64,000 bases of DNA, taken from positions 1-64,000 of the forward strand of contig NZ_JAGSNF010000008.1 in the NCBI RefSeq assembly GCF_018139485.1. The letters run 5' to 3'. Source of the stretch: Phycicoccus avicenniae. Its GTDB lineage: Bacteria > Actinomycetota > Actinomycetes > Actinomycetales > Dermatophilaceae. Within the stretch, counting starts at the first letter, position 1. The number at the start of each line of letters is the position of its first letter. The position numbers and the translations under genes were made by a program. Below the pieces are notes generated by a model, which was given only the letters and a program-made list of their open reading frames with translations, was not told where the DNA came from and made no database searches. Positions 45,197 through 53,521 of this stretch are shown in pieces.

Positions 45197-45203
45197 CGAC
45201 GAC

Positions 45204-46289
45204 TCAGACGTTGAAGCGGAACTCCACGACGTCGCCGTCGGCCATGACGTAGTCCTTGCCCTCGATGCGGACCTTGCCGGCGGCCTTGGCGGCGGCCATC
45301 GTCCCGAGCTCGTCGAGGTCCTCGAAGCTCACGATCTCGGCCTTGATGAAGCCGCGCTCGAAGTCGGTGTGGATGACCCCGGCGGCCTGCGGTGCGGTCC
45401 AGCCCTGCCGGATCGTCCAGGCTCGCGACTCCTTGGGGCCCGCCGTGAGGTAGGTCTGCAGCCCGAGGGTGTGGAACCCGGTTCGGGCCAGCTGGTCGAG
45501 GCCGGACTCCTCGGCGCCGAAGCCCTGGAGCATCTCGAGCGCGTCCTCCCCGGACATCTCGATGAGGTCCATCTCGAGCTTGGCGTTGAGGAAGACCGCG
45601 TCGGCCGGCGCGACGATCTCGCGCAGCCGGGCGTGCAGGTCGGCGTCGGCGAGCTGGTCCTCATCGAGGTTGAAGACGTAGATGAACGGCTTCGTCGTGA
45701 GCAGCCCGAGCTCGCGGGCGTGCGCTGGGTCGACCCCGGCGGCCTCCCCCGCGGCGTACAGCGTCCGGCCCTCCTCGAGGACGGCCTGCGCGGCGAGCGC
45801 CGTGTCGAGGACGGCCTTGTCGGTCTTCTTGCCCTTGACCTCCTTCTCGAGCCGCGGCACGGCGCGCTCGAGGGTCTGCAGGTCGGCGAGGATCAGCTCG
45901 GTGTGGATCGTCTCGATGTCGTCGGACGGCGAGACCTTGCCGTCGACGTGCGTGACGTCGCTGTCCTCGAAGGCGCGCACGACCTGGCAGATGGCGTCGG
46001 CCTCGCGGATGTTCGCGAGGAACTTGTTGCCGAGGCCCTCCCCCTCGGACGCGCCGCGGACGATGCCGGCGATGTCGACGAAGGACACGGTCGCGGGCAG
46101 CACCTTGGCCGAGCCGTGGATCTCGGCGAGCCGGTCGAGCCGCGCGTCCGGCAGCGGGACGACGCCGACGTTGGGGTCGATGGTCGCGAACGGGTAGTTC
46201 GCCGCGAGGACGTTGTTCTTCGTCAGGGCGTTGAACATCGTCGACTTCCCGACGTTGGGGAGACCGACGATTCCGATCGTGAGCGCCAC
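45204..46289 (-). CDS. ychF: Ribosome-binding ATPase/GTPase YchF
   Basis: A 361-residue Obg-family P-loop protein that prefers ATP and binds ribosomes. G1 is GLPNVGKSTMFNAL, G2-G3 FVDIAGIVRGASEGEGLG, and G4 is NLDED in place of NKxD, the YchF hallmark. A coiled-coil insert (residues 130-200) and the C-terminal TGS domain with GWTAPQAAGVIHTDFE complete the family. The GTG at 46289 gives the standard N-terminus VALTIGIVGL. The island entered at the last codons. The protein still ends F-R-F-N-V, and the stop is now TGA, whereas the displaced left copy shows TAG. Confidence 0.95.
   Translation of the reverse strand: MALTIGIVGLPNVGKSTMFNALTKNNVLAANYPFATIDPNVGVVPLPDARLDRLAEIHGSAKVLPATVSFVDIAGIVRGASEGEGLGNKFLANIREADAICQVVRAFEDSDVTHVDGKVSPSDDIETIHTELILADLQTLERAVPRLEKEVKGKKTDKAVLDTALAAQAVLEEGRTLYAAGEAAGVDPAHARELGLLTTKPFIYVFNLDEDQLADADLHARLREIVAPADAVFLNAKLEMDLIEMSGEDALEMLQGFGAEESGLDQLARTGFHTLGLQTYLTAGPKESRAWTIRQGWTAPQAAGVIHTDFERGFIKAEIVSFEDLDELGTMAAAKAAGKVRIEGKDYVMADGDVVEFRFNV
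45206..45222 (+). repeat. Right attachment site within the ychF 3' end
   Basis: agacgttgaagcggaac, identical to 35346-35362, covers the last five sense codons and part of the stop of ychF. Insertion at this point restores the ychF reading frame exactly. Confidence 0.8.
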
Positions 46290-46313
46290 TGCGGCGTCCT
46301 CTCTGCGACTTCT

Positions 46314-46363
46314 CGATGGGTGACGGGGCGGCGCTGGTGGCGGTCCCGGACGACCACCCATCG
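46314..46363 (-). terminator. Inverted repeat between the NUDIX and ychF genes
   Basis: A 9-bp perfect inverted repeat (cgatgggtg 46314-46322 and its complement 46355-46363) encloses 32 G+C-rich bases. It is downstream of the NUDIX gene and 25 bases upstream of ychF, both on the minus strand. It could be a terminator or an operator in the ychF leader. Confidence 0.35.
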
Positions 46364-46403
46364 TGCCGCACCCGCGGGCGGGCGGCGAAATCGCGGGCGG
46401 GCG

Positions 46404-46913
46404 TCAGCGCCCGGTCGGCTCGCTGTTCTCGAGGTAGAGCGTCGACCCGGCCGTCCAGCCCTCGACCGCATCGAGCATTCGGGCGGTGTACGGCGCGACG
46501 TGGTCCGCCGCGCTCGTCGCCGTGACCCAGTGGGCGTCGGCGATCTCGCGGGCGAGGAAGCGCGAGGGGTCGAGCTCGCCGCCGAAGACGCCGCAGTCGA
46601 AGAGGAAGAGGTGGGCGTCGTCCCAGCCCCGCCACGGCGGCAGCCAGTTGACGGCGACGAGCCCGCCGACCTCGACGACGATGCCGAGCTCCTCCTCGAT
46701 CTCGCGGGCGACGGTGGCGGCCGGCGGCTCCCCCGGGTCGACGACCCCGCCCGGCAGATCCCACTCCTGCTTGTACGACAGCTCGCAGAGGAGCATCTCC
46801 CCCGCGGAATTGCGCAGCAGGCCCTGGGCGATGTTGCGCTTCTTCGGCAGCCGCGCGTTGAGGATGGCGATCCGCCTCAGCCGCTCGGCCTCGGTCTCCT
46901 CGCGTCGAGCCAT
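46404..46913 (-). CDS. NUDIX hydrolase
   Basis: A 169-residue protein with a complete Nudix box. It begins GGVVDPGEPPAATVA and ends REIEEELGI, matching Gx5Ex7REUxEExGU. The box follows the strand QEWDLP. These Mg2+ enzymes hydrolyse nucleoside diphosphates linked to other groups (mutagenic nucleotides, ADP-ribose and others), and the specificity cannot be read from the sequence. ATG 46913 is preferred because TAGCGT lies seven bases upstream. A GTG three codons earlier overlaps that element. Confidence 0.88.
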   Translation of the reverse strand: MARREETEAERLRRIAILNARLPKKRNIAQGLLRNSAGEMLLCELSYKQEWDLPGGVVDPGEPPAATVAREIEEELGIVVEVGGLVAVNWLPPWRGWDDAHLFLFDCGVFGGELDPSRFLAREIADAHWVTATSAADHVAPYTARMLDAVEGWTAGSTLYLENSEPTGR

Positions 46914-46940
46914 GTCCGTCACGCTACCCCGCGAGCCCGG

Positions 46941-47579
46941 TCAGGACCGGACGGCCGTCCCGCCGGCCCGAGCGGTGAGGTGCTCGACGACGAACGCCGC
47001 GTTCTCGTCGCGGACCGCGAGCGGCACCGGCGGCAGGAAGTCGTCCCAGTCGACCATGAACGACCCGCGCAGCCGCGGCATCCGGGCCGGCCGGGCGATG
47101 AACCACCAGTGCGCGTGGGCGCCGCCGTCGCCGAGCCGGAAGTGGTGGCAGCGCCCGACGCTCGGGAGGGCCTCGACGGCCGCCACGAGCGCCACGTGGA
47201 GCAGGCCGAACCGGGCCGCCATCGCGTCGGACAGGTCCGGCACGTCGAGATGGGCCTGCGTTCCGAGCGACAGCACGACGGGGGCACCCGACGGCGGCGC
47301 CGCCCGCAGGACCCAGTCCTCGTCCTGCCAGACGGTGACGAAGCCGGCCGGGTCCTCGGGACCGGCCGGTCGGGCGCACCGGCAGTCGGCCGGGTTCTCA
47401 CCCTCCCGCGGCGGCTCCGGACCGTCCACGAGCGTCGGCGCGGGCTTGAGCCGCAGCCCCTCGACCTCGAACGGGAAGACGTCCCAGCCGACGACCCCGT
47501 CGGGGTCGAGCGGCAGGCGTCCCCCGGCGTCGGTCGCGGCGGCGACCCGGGCGGCGTACTCCTCGATCGGCTCCGGCAT
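46941..47579 (-). CDS. HIT-superfamily-like protein
   Basis: A 212-residue protein. Residues 70-80 hold a C-R-C pair (NPADCRCARP), and residues 155-175 contain GDGGAHAHWWFIARPARM, reminiscent of the His-x-His core of HIT and galactose-1-phosphate uridylyltransferase-like enzymes. Conserved Trp-rich strands (VTVWQDEDWVLRAAPP) precede it. This is a recurrent actinobacterial hypothetical family, and a nucleotidyl hydrolase or transferase activity is only an inference. The ATG lies six bases after TAGGCT (47591-47586), so it is probably leaderless. The NUDIX gene follows after 27 bases. Confidence 0.6.
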   Translation of the reverse strand: MPEPIEEYAARVAAATDAGGRLPLDPDGVVGWDVFPFEVEGLRLKPAPTLVDGPEPPREGENPADCRCARPAGPEDPAGFVTVWQDEDWVLRAAPPSGAPVVLSLGTQAHLDVPDLSDAMAARFGLLHVALVAAVEALPSVGRCHHFRLGDGGAHAHWWFIARPARMPRLRGSFMVDWDDFLPPVPLAVRDENAAFVVEHLTARAGGTAVRS

Positions 47580-47647
47580 GGCGCGAGCCTAGGGCGAAGG
47601 CCCGACAGGCGGAGCCCGCCGAGGATCGGGGCCCCGCGGGGCGTCCG

Positions 47648-48136
47648 TCAGCCGGCGGCGAGCGCCTTCTGCACCGGCGCGTGCAGCTTCTCGGGCTTCG
47701 TGTTCGACCCGAACCGCTTGATGACCCGGCCGTCGCGGCCGACGAGGAACTTCGTGAAGTTCCACTTGATCTTCTCGCTGCCGAGTGCACCCTTGGCCTC
47801 GGTGCGCAGCCACCGGAAGAGCGGGTGCGCGTCGTCGCCGTTGACCTCGACCTTCTCGAACATCGGGAAGCTCACGCCGTAGTTCATCTGGCAGAACTCG
47901 CCGATGTCCTCGGCGCTGCCGGGCTCCTGACCGCCGAACTGGTTGCACGGGAAGCCCAGGACGACGAGGCCCTCGTCCTTGAACTCCTGGTAGAGCTTCT
48001 CGAGACCCTCGTACTGGGGGGTGAAGCCGCACTGGGAGGCGGTGTTGACGACGAGCACGACCTTGCCGGCGTAGTCGTCGAGGTTCTTCGGGGCCCCCTG
48101 GAGGGTCGTCGCGGAGAAGTCCTGGAGCACGGTCAC
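47648..48136 (-). CDS. Glutathione peroxidase-family thiol peroxidase
   Basis: A 162-residue thioredoxin-fold peroxidase: [18 protein letters not shown] (peroxidatic Cys, not selenocysteine), [14 protein letters not shown] (Gln and likely resolving region) and [13 protein letters not shown] (Trp and Asn of the catalytic tetrad). It reduces peroxides. In an actinobacterium the electron donor is more likely thioredoxin or mycothiol-linked than glutathione. The GTG start follows AAAGGAT by about six bases. It diverges from rmuC. Confidence 0.9.
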   Translation of the reverse strand: MTVLQDFSATTLQGAPKNLDDYAGKVVLVVNTASQCGFTPQYEGLEKLYQEFKDEGLVVLGFPCNQFGGQEPGSAEDIGEFCQMNYGVSFPMFEKVEVNGDDAHPLFRWLRTEAKGALGSEKIKWNFTKFLVGRDGRVIKRFGSNTKPEKLHAPVQKALAAG

Positions 48137-48260
48137 GGTGGATCCTTTCGGTTCGCGTCGCGATGGCGGCGACGACGTCGGTCCCGGTTCGTTCCGACAC
48201 ACCGTCGCGGATTGCCAGCCTCGACGGGCCCGTCGGTGGGTCCTGGCACCATCCTGCGGC

Positions 48261-49457
48261 ATGGACGGATGGGTGTGGGCGTCGGTGGGTCTCGTCGTCG
48301 GTGTCGTCGCGAGCGTGGTCGTGGCGCGGCTCGTGCTCGCCGCGCGGACGGCGGCACTGGCGACCGAGCGTGACCTGCTGCGCGACCGCGTCGTCGACCT
48401 CGAGACCTCGCTCGCCGAGGACATGGAGACCGCGGCCCTGCTCGCTCCGCTCAAGGACGCCCTCGTCCGGGTGGAGCAGCACGTCGGGGTCCTCGAGCGC
48501 GACCGGGTGCAGCAGTTCGGTTCGCTCCGCTCGGTGCTGGCCCGGGTCGAGACCGAGACCCAGGACCTCGGCCGGGCCACGGCGTCGCTCGCGGGGTCGC
48601 TGCGCTCCTCGTCCGTGCGCGGCGCCTGGGGCGAGGTGCAGCTGCGGCGGGTCCTCGAGGCGTCGGGGATGCTGGCGCGCTGCGACTTCGAGGAGCAGGT
48701 GAGCGCCGTGAGCACCCACGAGCGGACCGTGCGCCCCGACGTCGTCGTCCGGCTGCCCGGCGGCCGCTGCCTCGTCGTCGACGCCAAGGCCCCGATGGCC
48801 CACTTCCTCGACGCCCAAGCCGAGGACCTGCCCGCGGACGAACGGGACGCCCTCCTCGCCCGCCACGCCGACGGGCTCGCCCGGCACGTCGACGCGCTCG
48901 CGGCGAAGGAGTACTGGTCGGCCTTCCGGGAGTCCCCCGAGATGGTCGTGTGCTTCGTGCCGAGCGAAGCCATGCTCGGGGCGGCGCTCGCGGCGAGGCC
49001 GTCGCTGCACGAGCAGGCCCTCGCGCGTCGGGTCGTCCTCGTCGGACCGGGCGCGCTCATGGCCCTGCTCCGCACCGTCGCCTTCACGTGGCAGCAGGAC
49101 GCGCTGTCCCGCAGCGCGGCGGAGCTGCTCGACCTCGGCCGCCAGCTCTACACGCGGCTCGGGACGCTCGGGGCGCACACGGCGAAGGTCGGGCGCAGCC
49201 TGCAGAGCAGCGTCGAGGCCTACAACGCGATGGTCGGCACGCTCGAGTCCCGGGTACTCGTCACCGCGCGGCGGATGCAGGACCTCGAGGTCGTCACCGA
49301 CGGGCTCGACGTCCTCGAGCCGGTACGGACCGGGCCACGGCCCCTGACCGCCCAGGAGCTCATCGACGCGGTGACGGCGGCGGACGACCGGCCCGAGCTG
49401 CTCGACCCCGACGCGAACGGCCGCGAGGGCCGGGGAGATCAGAGGTCGATCTCGTAG
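48261..49457 (+). CDS. rmuC: DNA recombination protein RmuC
   Basis: A 398-residue protein with an N-terminal membrane helix (residues 2-24, [21 protein letters not shown]), a coiled-coil region (25-120) and the RmuC domain: [18 protein letters not shown], then [23 protein letters not shown], a PD-(D/E)XK-type core, followed by [14 protein letters not shown]. RmuC limits inversion and rearrangement at repeats and is a predicted nuclease. Length fits. The 3' end overlaps a convergent GNAT gene by 19 bases. Confidence 0.9.
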   Translation: MDGWVWASVGLVVGVVASVVVARLVLAARTAALATERDLLRDRVVDLETSLAEDMETAALLAPLKDALVRVEQHVGVLERDRVQQFGSLRSVLARVETETQDLGRATASLAGSLRSSSVRGAWGEVQLRRVLEASGMLARCDFEEQVSAVSTHERTVRPDVVVRLPGGRCLVVDAKAPMAHFLDAQAEDLPADERDALLARHADGLARHVDALAAKEYWSAFRESPEMVVCFVPSEAMLGAALAARPSLHEQALARRVVLVGPGALMALLRTVAFTWQQDALSRSAAELLDLGRQLYTRLGTLGAHTAKVGRSLQSSVEAYNAMVGTLESRVLVTARRMQDLEVVTDGLDVLEPVRTGPRPLTAQELIDAVTAADDRPELLDPDANGREGRGDQRSIS

Positions 49458-49894
49458 TGGTAGGCCGTCGGGCCGCCCGGCCCCTCGGTGGCGTGCAGAC
49501 CTTCACTCTCGTAGAGGGCACGCGCTTCGTGGTCGTCCTCGCTCGTCGCGAGGTCGAACAGGTCGCACCCCCGGTCCCGAGCCCGCTCCAGGGCCGCACG
49601 GAGCAGGGCCCGGCCGAGGCCGAGTCGGCGTGCCGACGGGTCGACCCACAGCTCGGCGAGGTACGCCTCGTCGGCCTCGCTCCACAGCGACGACCGGTAC
49701 CGGACGACGGCGACGGCCTGCGTCCCCCCGACCAGGACGTCCGTGTCGCCGGCCGCGACGAGTGCGGACAAGCGGGCCGCGAGCGCCTCCGGCCCGGGCG
49801 ACGGGTCGTCGTACGCGGTGTTGAACTCGTGCAGCAGCCGGGCGGCGACCACCAGCGCCTCCGGGGTCGTCGCGGGCGAGACGCTGGAGTCCAT
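49439..49894 (-). CDS. GNAT N-acetyltransferase
   Basis: A 151-residue single-domain GNAT. The central strand AYLAELWVDPSARRLGLGRALL carries the acetyl-CoA loop (R..G.G.A), followed by FDLATSEDDHEARALYESEGL, motif B. The N-terminus has VVAARLLHEFNTAYDD, common in this subfamily. The substrate is unknown. It overlaps rmuC convergently by 19 bases, and its start lies 34 bases downstream of the ispH stop on the same strand. Confidence 0.88.
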   Translation of the reverse strand: MDSSVSPATTPEALVVAARLLHEFNTAYDDPSPGPEALAARLSALVAAGDTDVLVGGTQAVAVVRYRSSLWSEADEAYLAELWVDPSARRLGLGRALLRAALERARDRGCDLFDLATSEDDHEARALYESEGLHATEGPGGPTAYHYEIDL

Positions 49895-49928
49895 CAGGTC
49901 ACCCGCCGCGTCGTCGTCACGTCGCCGC

Positions 49929-50942
49929 TCAGCGCAGCGCGCCGACCTCGGTGTCCGCGGCGTCGTGCTTCATCGTGTCCGACATCCCGGCGGCCTTGAG
50001 GTCGCGGCGGATGTCGCTGGGCAGGGCGAAGACGATCGACTCCTCCGCCGCCGTGACGGCCGAGACGTCCTCGTAACCGTGCGCCGCGAGGTGGTCGAGC
50101 ACGCCGCGGACGAGGATCTCGGGCACGGACGCCCCAGAAGTGACCCCGACGGTGCGGACCCCCTCGAGCCACGCGTCGTCGATCTCCTCGGCGTAGTCGA
50201 CGAGGTGGCCGTCCTTGGCCCCGTGCTCGAGCGCGACCTCGACGAGGCGCACCGAGTTCGACGAGTTCCGGGAGCCGACGACGATCATGAGGTCGCAGTC
50301 CGGCGCCATCTGCTTCACGGCGAGCTGGCGGTTCTGCGTCGCGTAGCAGATGTCGTCGCTCGGCGGGTCCTGCAGCTTGGGGAACCGCTCGCGCAGCAGC
50401 CGCACGGTCTCCATCGTCTCGTCGACCGACAGCGTCGTCTGCGAGAGCCACACGACCTTGTCCGGGTCGCGCACCTCGACGTTGGCGACGTCGTCGGGGC
50501 CGTCGACGAGGGTCACGTGGTCCGGCGCCTCGCCCGCAGTGCCGATGACCTCCTCGTGCCCGTCGTGGCCGATGAGGAGGATGTCGTGGTCGCTGTCGGC
50601 GAAGCGGACAGCCTCGCGGTGCACCTTGGTGACGAGCGGGCACGTCGCGTCGATCGTGCGGAGGTTCAGCGCCTTCGCCTCGTCGTGGACGACCGGGGCG
50701 ACGCCGTGGGCGGACAGGACGACGGTGGCGCCCTCGGGCACCTCGTCGGTCTCCTCGACGAAGATCGCGCCGCGCTTCTCGAGCGTGGTCACGACGTGCT
50801 TGTTGTGGACGATCTGCTTGCGGACGTACACCGGAGCGCCGTAGAGCTCGAGGGCCTTCTCGACGGTGACGACGGCCCGGTCCACCCCGGCGCAGTAGCC
50901 GCGGGGGGCCGCGAGGAGCACGCGCTTCGTGGTCTCAGCCAT
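49929..50942 (-). CDS. ispH: 4-hydroxy-3-methylbut-2-enyl diphosphate reductase
   Basis: A 337-residue [4Fe-4S] enzyme, the last step of the MEP isoprenoid pathway, producing IPP and DMAPP. The three cluster cysteines are in [24 protein letters not shown] and [12 protein letters not shown]. The substrate residues VLSAHGVAP (His) and TTLSVDET (Glu) are present. The ATG is six bases after TAGAAT (50954-50949), so it is leaderless. It diverges from xseA across only 68 bases, an arrangement common in Actinobacteria. Confidence 0.95.
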   Translation of the reverse strand: MAETTKRVLLAAPRGYCAGVDRAVVTVEKALELYGAPVYVRKQIVHNKHVVTTLEKRGAIFVEETDEVPEGATVVLSAHGVAPVVHDEAKALNLRTIDATCPLVTKVHREAVRFADSDHDILLIGHDGHEEVIGTAGEAPDHVTLVDGPDDVANVEVRDPDKVVWLSQTTLSVDETMETVRLLRERFPKLQDPPSDDICYATQNRQLAVKQMAPDCDLMIVVGSRNSSNSVRLVEVALEHGAKDGHLVDYAEEIDDAWLEGVRTVGVTSGASVPEILVRGVLDHLAAHGYEDVSAVTAAEESIVFALPSDIRRDLKAAGMSDTMKHDAADTEVGALR

Positions 50943-50948
50943 GCCCCC

Positions 50949-51004
50949 ATTCTAGGTGCGGTCGGCGTCGCACCCGAATCCCCGTCGGGGGTCCCTCCTA
51001 GAGT
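50949..51004. promoter_or_regulatory. Divergent leaderless promoters of ispH and xseA
   Basis: TAGAAT on the minus strand (50954-50949) lies six bases before the ispH ATG. TAGAGT on the plus strand (50999-51004) lies six bases before the xseA ATG at 51011. The two elements are 44 bp apart and neither gene has a Shine-Dalgarno. Confidence 0.6.
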
Positions 51005-51010
51005 CCTCCC

Positions 51011-52261
51011 ATGACCGCGACGCCCCGCCCCGCGCTGCCCGAGCGGGCGGCGGACACGACGGCCGAGGAGCCGTGGCCGGTCCGGCTGCTGTCGATGAAG
51101 ATCGCCGAGTACGTCGAGAAGATGTCGGTCGTCTGGGTCGAGGGACAGGTCGTCCAGCTGAACCGCCGGCCGGGCGCGCGCACCGCCTACCTCACGCTGC
51201 GCGACCCGGACGTCGACATGAGCCTGTCGTGCAGCGTCCACGTCAACGCCCTCGACGCGATGCCCGGTCCGCTCGCCGAGGGCGCGCGCGTCGTCGTGCA
51301 GGCGAAGCCGTCGTTCTGGACCCAGCGCGGCTCGCTCGTCCTCGACACCCGGCAGATCCGCCCGGTCGGCGTCGGCGAGCTGCTCGCCCGGCTCGAGTAC
51401 CTCAAGCGCAACCTGGCGCAGGAGGGCCTGTTCGACCGTGACCGCAAGCAGCCGCTGCCGTTCCTGCCCCGACGGGTCGGGCTCGTCTGCGGCCGGGCGA
51501 GCGCGGCGGAGAAGGACGTCGTCGAGAACGCCCGCCGGCGCTGGCCCGCGACGGTCTTCGAGATCCGCCAGGTCGCCGTCCAGGGCGTCAACGCCGTCCC
51601 GGAGGTCACCGCCGCCCTCGCCGAGCTCGACGCCCACCCGGAGGTCGACGTCATCGTGGTCGCCCGCGGTGGCGGCGGGGTCGAGGACCTCCTGCCGTTC
51701 AGCAACGAGGCTCTCGTCCGGGCCGTCGCGCAGGCCCGCACGCCGGTCGTCAGCGCCATCGGTCACGACGTCGACACCCCCCTCCTCGACCTCGTCGCCG
51801 ACCACCGGGCCTCGACCCCGACCGACGCGGCGAAGGCCGTCGTCCCCGACGCCGAGGCGGAGCAACGAGGGGTCGACGCGGCTCGGGACCGGATGCGTCG
51901 GGCGCTCGAGGGCCGGCTGCACCACGAGCGGCGCCGGCTCACCGAGCTGTCCAGCCGTCCCGTCCTCGCCGACAAGAGCGCCTTCGTCCGGGTCCAGCGG
52001 GACCTTGTCGAGGCGCTTCGCGGCCGGGCCCGGCACCGCGTCGAGGCGCAGGTCCACCGCGCACGCGACCACGTCGGCCATATGCGCGTGCAGGCCCGCA
52101 CGCTCTCGCCCCAGTCGACGCTGGACCGCGGGTACGCCGTCGTGAGCCGGCAGAACGGCGAGGTCGTCACCGACCCCGGCGACCTCACCGCGCAGGAGCT
52201 GCTGCGGGTGCGGGTCGACCGCGGCGACTTCGGGGCCCGCGTCGTCGGTGGCGGCGCGTAG
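51011..52261 (+). CDS. xseA: Exodeoxyribonuclease VII large subunit
   Basis: A 416-residue protein. Residues 20-120 are an OB-fold (VWVEGQVVQLNRRPGARTAYLTLRD). The catalytic domain shows VGLVCGRASAAEKDVVENA, VDVIVVARGGGGVEDL (Asp and the GGG loop) and AIGHDVDTPLLDLVADHRASTP. A coiled C-terminal arm and SPQSTLDRGYAVV follow. With XseB it degrades single-stranded DNA from both ends in repair. The xseB gene starts ten bases later. The ATG is leaderless by the TAGAGT spacing. Confidence 0.95.
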   Translation: MTATPRPALPERAADTTAEEPWPVRLLSMKIAEYVEKMSVVWVEGQVVQLNRRPGARTAYLTLRDPDVDMSLSCSVHVNALDAMPGPLAEGARVVVQAKPSFWTQRGSLVLDTRQIRPVGVGELLARLEYLKRNLAQEGLFDRDRKQPLPFLPRRVGLVCGRASAAEKDVVENARRRWPATVFEIRQVAVQGVNAVPEVTAALAELDAHPEVDVIVVARGGGGVEDLLPFSNEALVRAVAQARTPVVSAIGHDVDTPLLDLVADHRASTPTDAAKAVVPDAEAEQRGVDAARDRMRRALEGRLHHERRRLTELSSRPVLADKSAFVRVQRDLVEALRGRARHRVEAQVHRARDHVGHMRVQARTLSPQSTLDRGYAVVSRQNGEVVTDPGDLTAQELLRVRVDRGDFGARVVGGGA

Positions 52262-52271
52262 GGTCGCCGTC

Positions 52272-52508
52272 ATGCCGACCGACGACGCCGCTCCCGCCGA
52301 CGCCCCGGCCACCGCCGACACCGACGTGTCCTCGCTCGGCTACGAGGACGCGCGCGACCAGCTCGTCGACATCGTGGCGCGCCTCGAGTCCGGCCAGGTC
52401 GGACTCGAGGAGTCCATGACGCTGTGGCAGCGGGCCGAGGCCCTCGCCGCGCACTGCACGCAGTGGCTCGACCGGGCCGAGGAGCGCATCGCCGCGTCCG
52501 AGGACTGA
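52272..52508 (+). CDS. xseB: Exodeoxyribonuclease VII small subunit
   Basis: A 78-residue helical protein with the family core LGYEDARDQLVDIVARLESG, then LEESMTLWQRAEALAAHCTQWL. It binds the XseA arm. The N-terminal 25 residues are Ala/Asp/Thr-rich and variable. I chose ATG 52272. A GTG at 52248 would overlap xseA and lacks a ribosome-binding site, while TAGGGT seven bases before the ATG could allow a separate leaderless transcript. Confidence 0.9.
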   Translation: MPTDDAAPADAPATADTDVSSLGYEDARDQLVDIVARLESGQVGLEESMTLWQRAEALAAHCTQWLDRAEERIAASED

Positions 52509-52534
52509 CCGGACGGCCGCAGCCTCGGGAAGGC

Positions 52535-53449
52535 TCAGACGGTCGTCGCCACCCGCGCCGCGACCTCGCCGAGCTCCTGGAGAGCCAGCGCGATCTCGGG
52601 CTGCTCCGCCGTCCCCGCCCGCACGCTCGTGCGGACGTGCCGCGCGGGTGACGGGTCCCCGGTGAGCGGCACCCGCACGGTCTCCTCCGCCCCCGGGACA
52701 CGGGCCAGCCGCGGCACGAGCGCGACGCCGAACCCGGCCGCGACGAGGGCGGCCCCGGTGTCCCACTCGACGACGGTGTGCGCCTGGCGCGGGTTGAACC
52801 CGGCCGCGGCGCAGGCGGTCGAGACGAGGTGGTGGTGGGTCGAGCCCGGTCGGTCCATGATCCACCGCTCCTCCGCGACGTCCGTCAGACGGACCGAGGT
52901 CACCCTCGCCAGCGGGTGGGTGACCGGCACGAGGAGGTCGAGGGGGTCCGCGAAGAGGGGCCGCTGGTCGAAGCGCGGGTCGTCGGTGGGCGGCAGGTCG
53001 CTCGTGCCGACGACGACCGCGACGTCGACCGTCTCGGCGAGCAGCATGTCGAAGCAGGCCGACGGGTCGGCCTCGATGATCCGCACCTGTGAGTCGGGGA
53101 AGTCGCGCATCACCGCGACGGCGACGCTCGGCAGCATCGCGGACGCCGCCGTCGAGAACCCGGCGAGCCGCAGCCGGCCGAGCCCGACCCCCGCAGCACG
53201 GTGCAGCTCGGCCCGGATCCCCTCCCAGTGGGCGTAGAGCGCGTGCGAGCGCTCCAGCAGCGTCCACGCGGCGGACGTGAGCCGCACCCTCCTCCCGTCG
53301 GGCTCCAGGAGCGGGACGCCGAGGTCCTTCGAGAGCGAGCGCAGCTGGTGCGACAGGGCCGACGGGGTGTACCCCAGGTCCTCCGCGGCGGCGGTGATGG
53401 TCCCACACCGGGCGACGACCCTCAGGGACTGCAACCGCGCGTCGATCAT
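52535..53449 (-). CDS. LysR-family regulator of the betaine-type catabolic cluster
   Basis: A 304-residue LysR protein. The winged HTH at residues 1-60 reads LQSLRVVARCGTITAAAEDL, then YTPSALSHQLRSLSKDLGVPLLE. The effector domain with two periplasmic-binding-like lobes follows (LRLAGFSTAASAMLPSVAVAV starts lobe 1). It diverges from the flavoprotein gene with 72 bases between starts, the classic LysR layout, so it probably activates that operon in response to a substrate or intermediate. ATG 53449 is used. The inducer is unknown. Confidence 0.85.
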   Translation of the reverse strand: MIDARLQSLRVVARCGTITAAAEDLGYTPSALSHQLRSLSKDLGVPLLEPDGRRVRLTSAAWTLLERSHALYAHWEGIRAELHRAAGVGLGRLRLAGFSTAASAMLPSVAVAVMRDFPDSQVRIIEADPSACFDMLLAETVDVAVVVGTSDLPPTDDPRFDQRPLFADPLDLLVPVTHPLARVTSVRLTDVAEERWIMDRPGSTHHHLVSTACAAAGFNPRQAHTVVEWDTGAALVAAGFGVALVPRLARVPGAEETVRVPLTGDPSPARHVRTSVRAGTAEQPEIALALQELGEVAARVATTV

Positions 53450-53521
53450 GAGGAATGATTGCACGGTTCCATCCGAGAACGTTCGCTTTTGCTCATCGGT
53501 CCGCCCTGTCACCCTGGCGGC

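Larger units (their letters stand above)
44882..45203. other. Non-coding right end of the island
   Basis: These 320 bases lie between the first island gene and ychF. The left part must contain the promoter of the island operon (CATGAT on the minus strand about a dozen bases before the start). The right part holds copies of the two island-end repeats (45141-45160 and 45181-45196). I see no further gene. Confidence 0.5.
35346..45222. mobile_element. Genomic island inserted in the 3' end of ychF
   Basis: About 9.9 kb is bounded by 17-bp direct repeats of the ychF terminus (35346-35362 and 45206-45222). The interior is clearly less G+C-biased than the flanks, with looser gene spacing and longer non-coding ends. 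It carries five minus-strand genes (an unknown, XRE-ImmA, nuclease, helicase, second nuclease) that look like phage defence. No integrase, excisionase or transposase gene is visible. It was therefore probably mobilised by a recombinase acting in trans, or has lost its own. Confidence 0.75.

Noticed and set aside
45075-47882. 935-residue plus-strand open frame through ychF, NUDIX and HIT-like genes
   Set aside because: Shadow frame antisense to three well-supported genes; only its first 50 residues, in the island end, are outside them.
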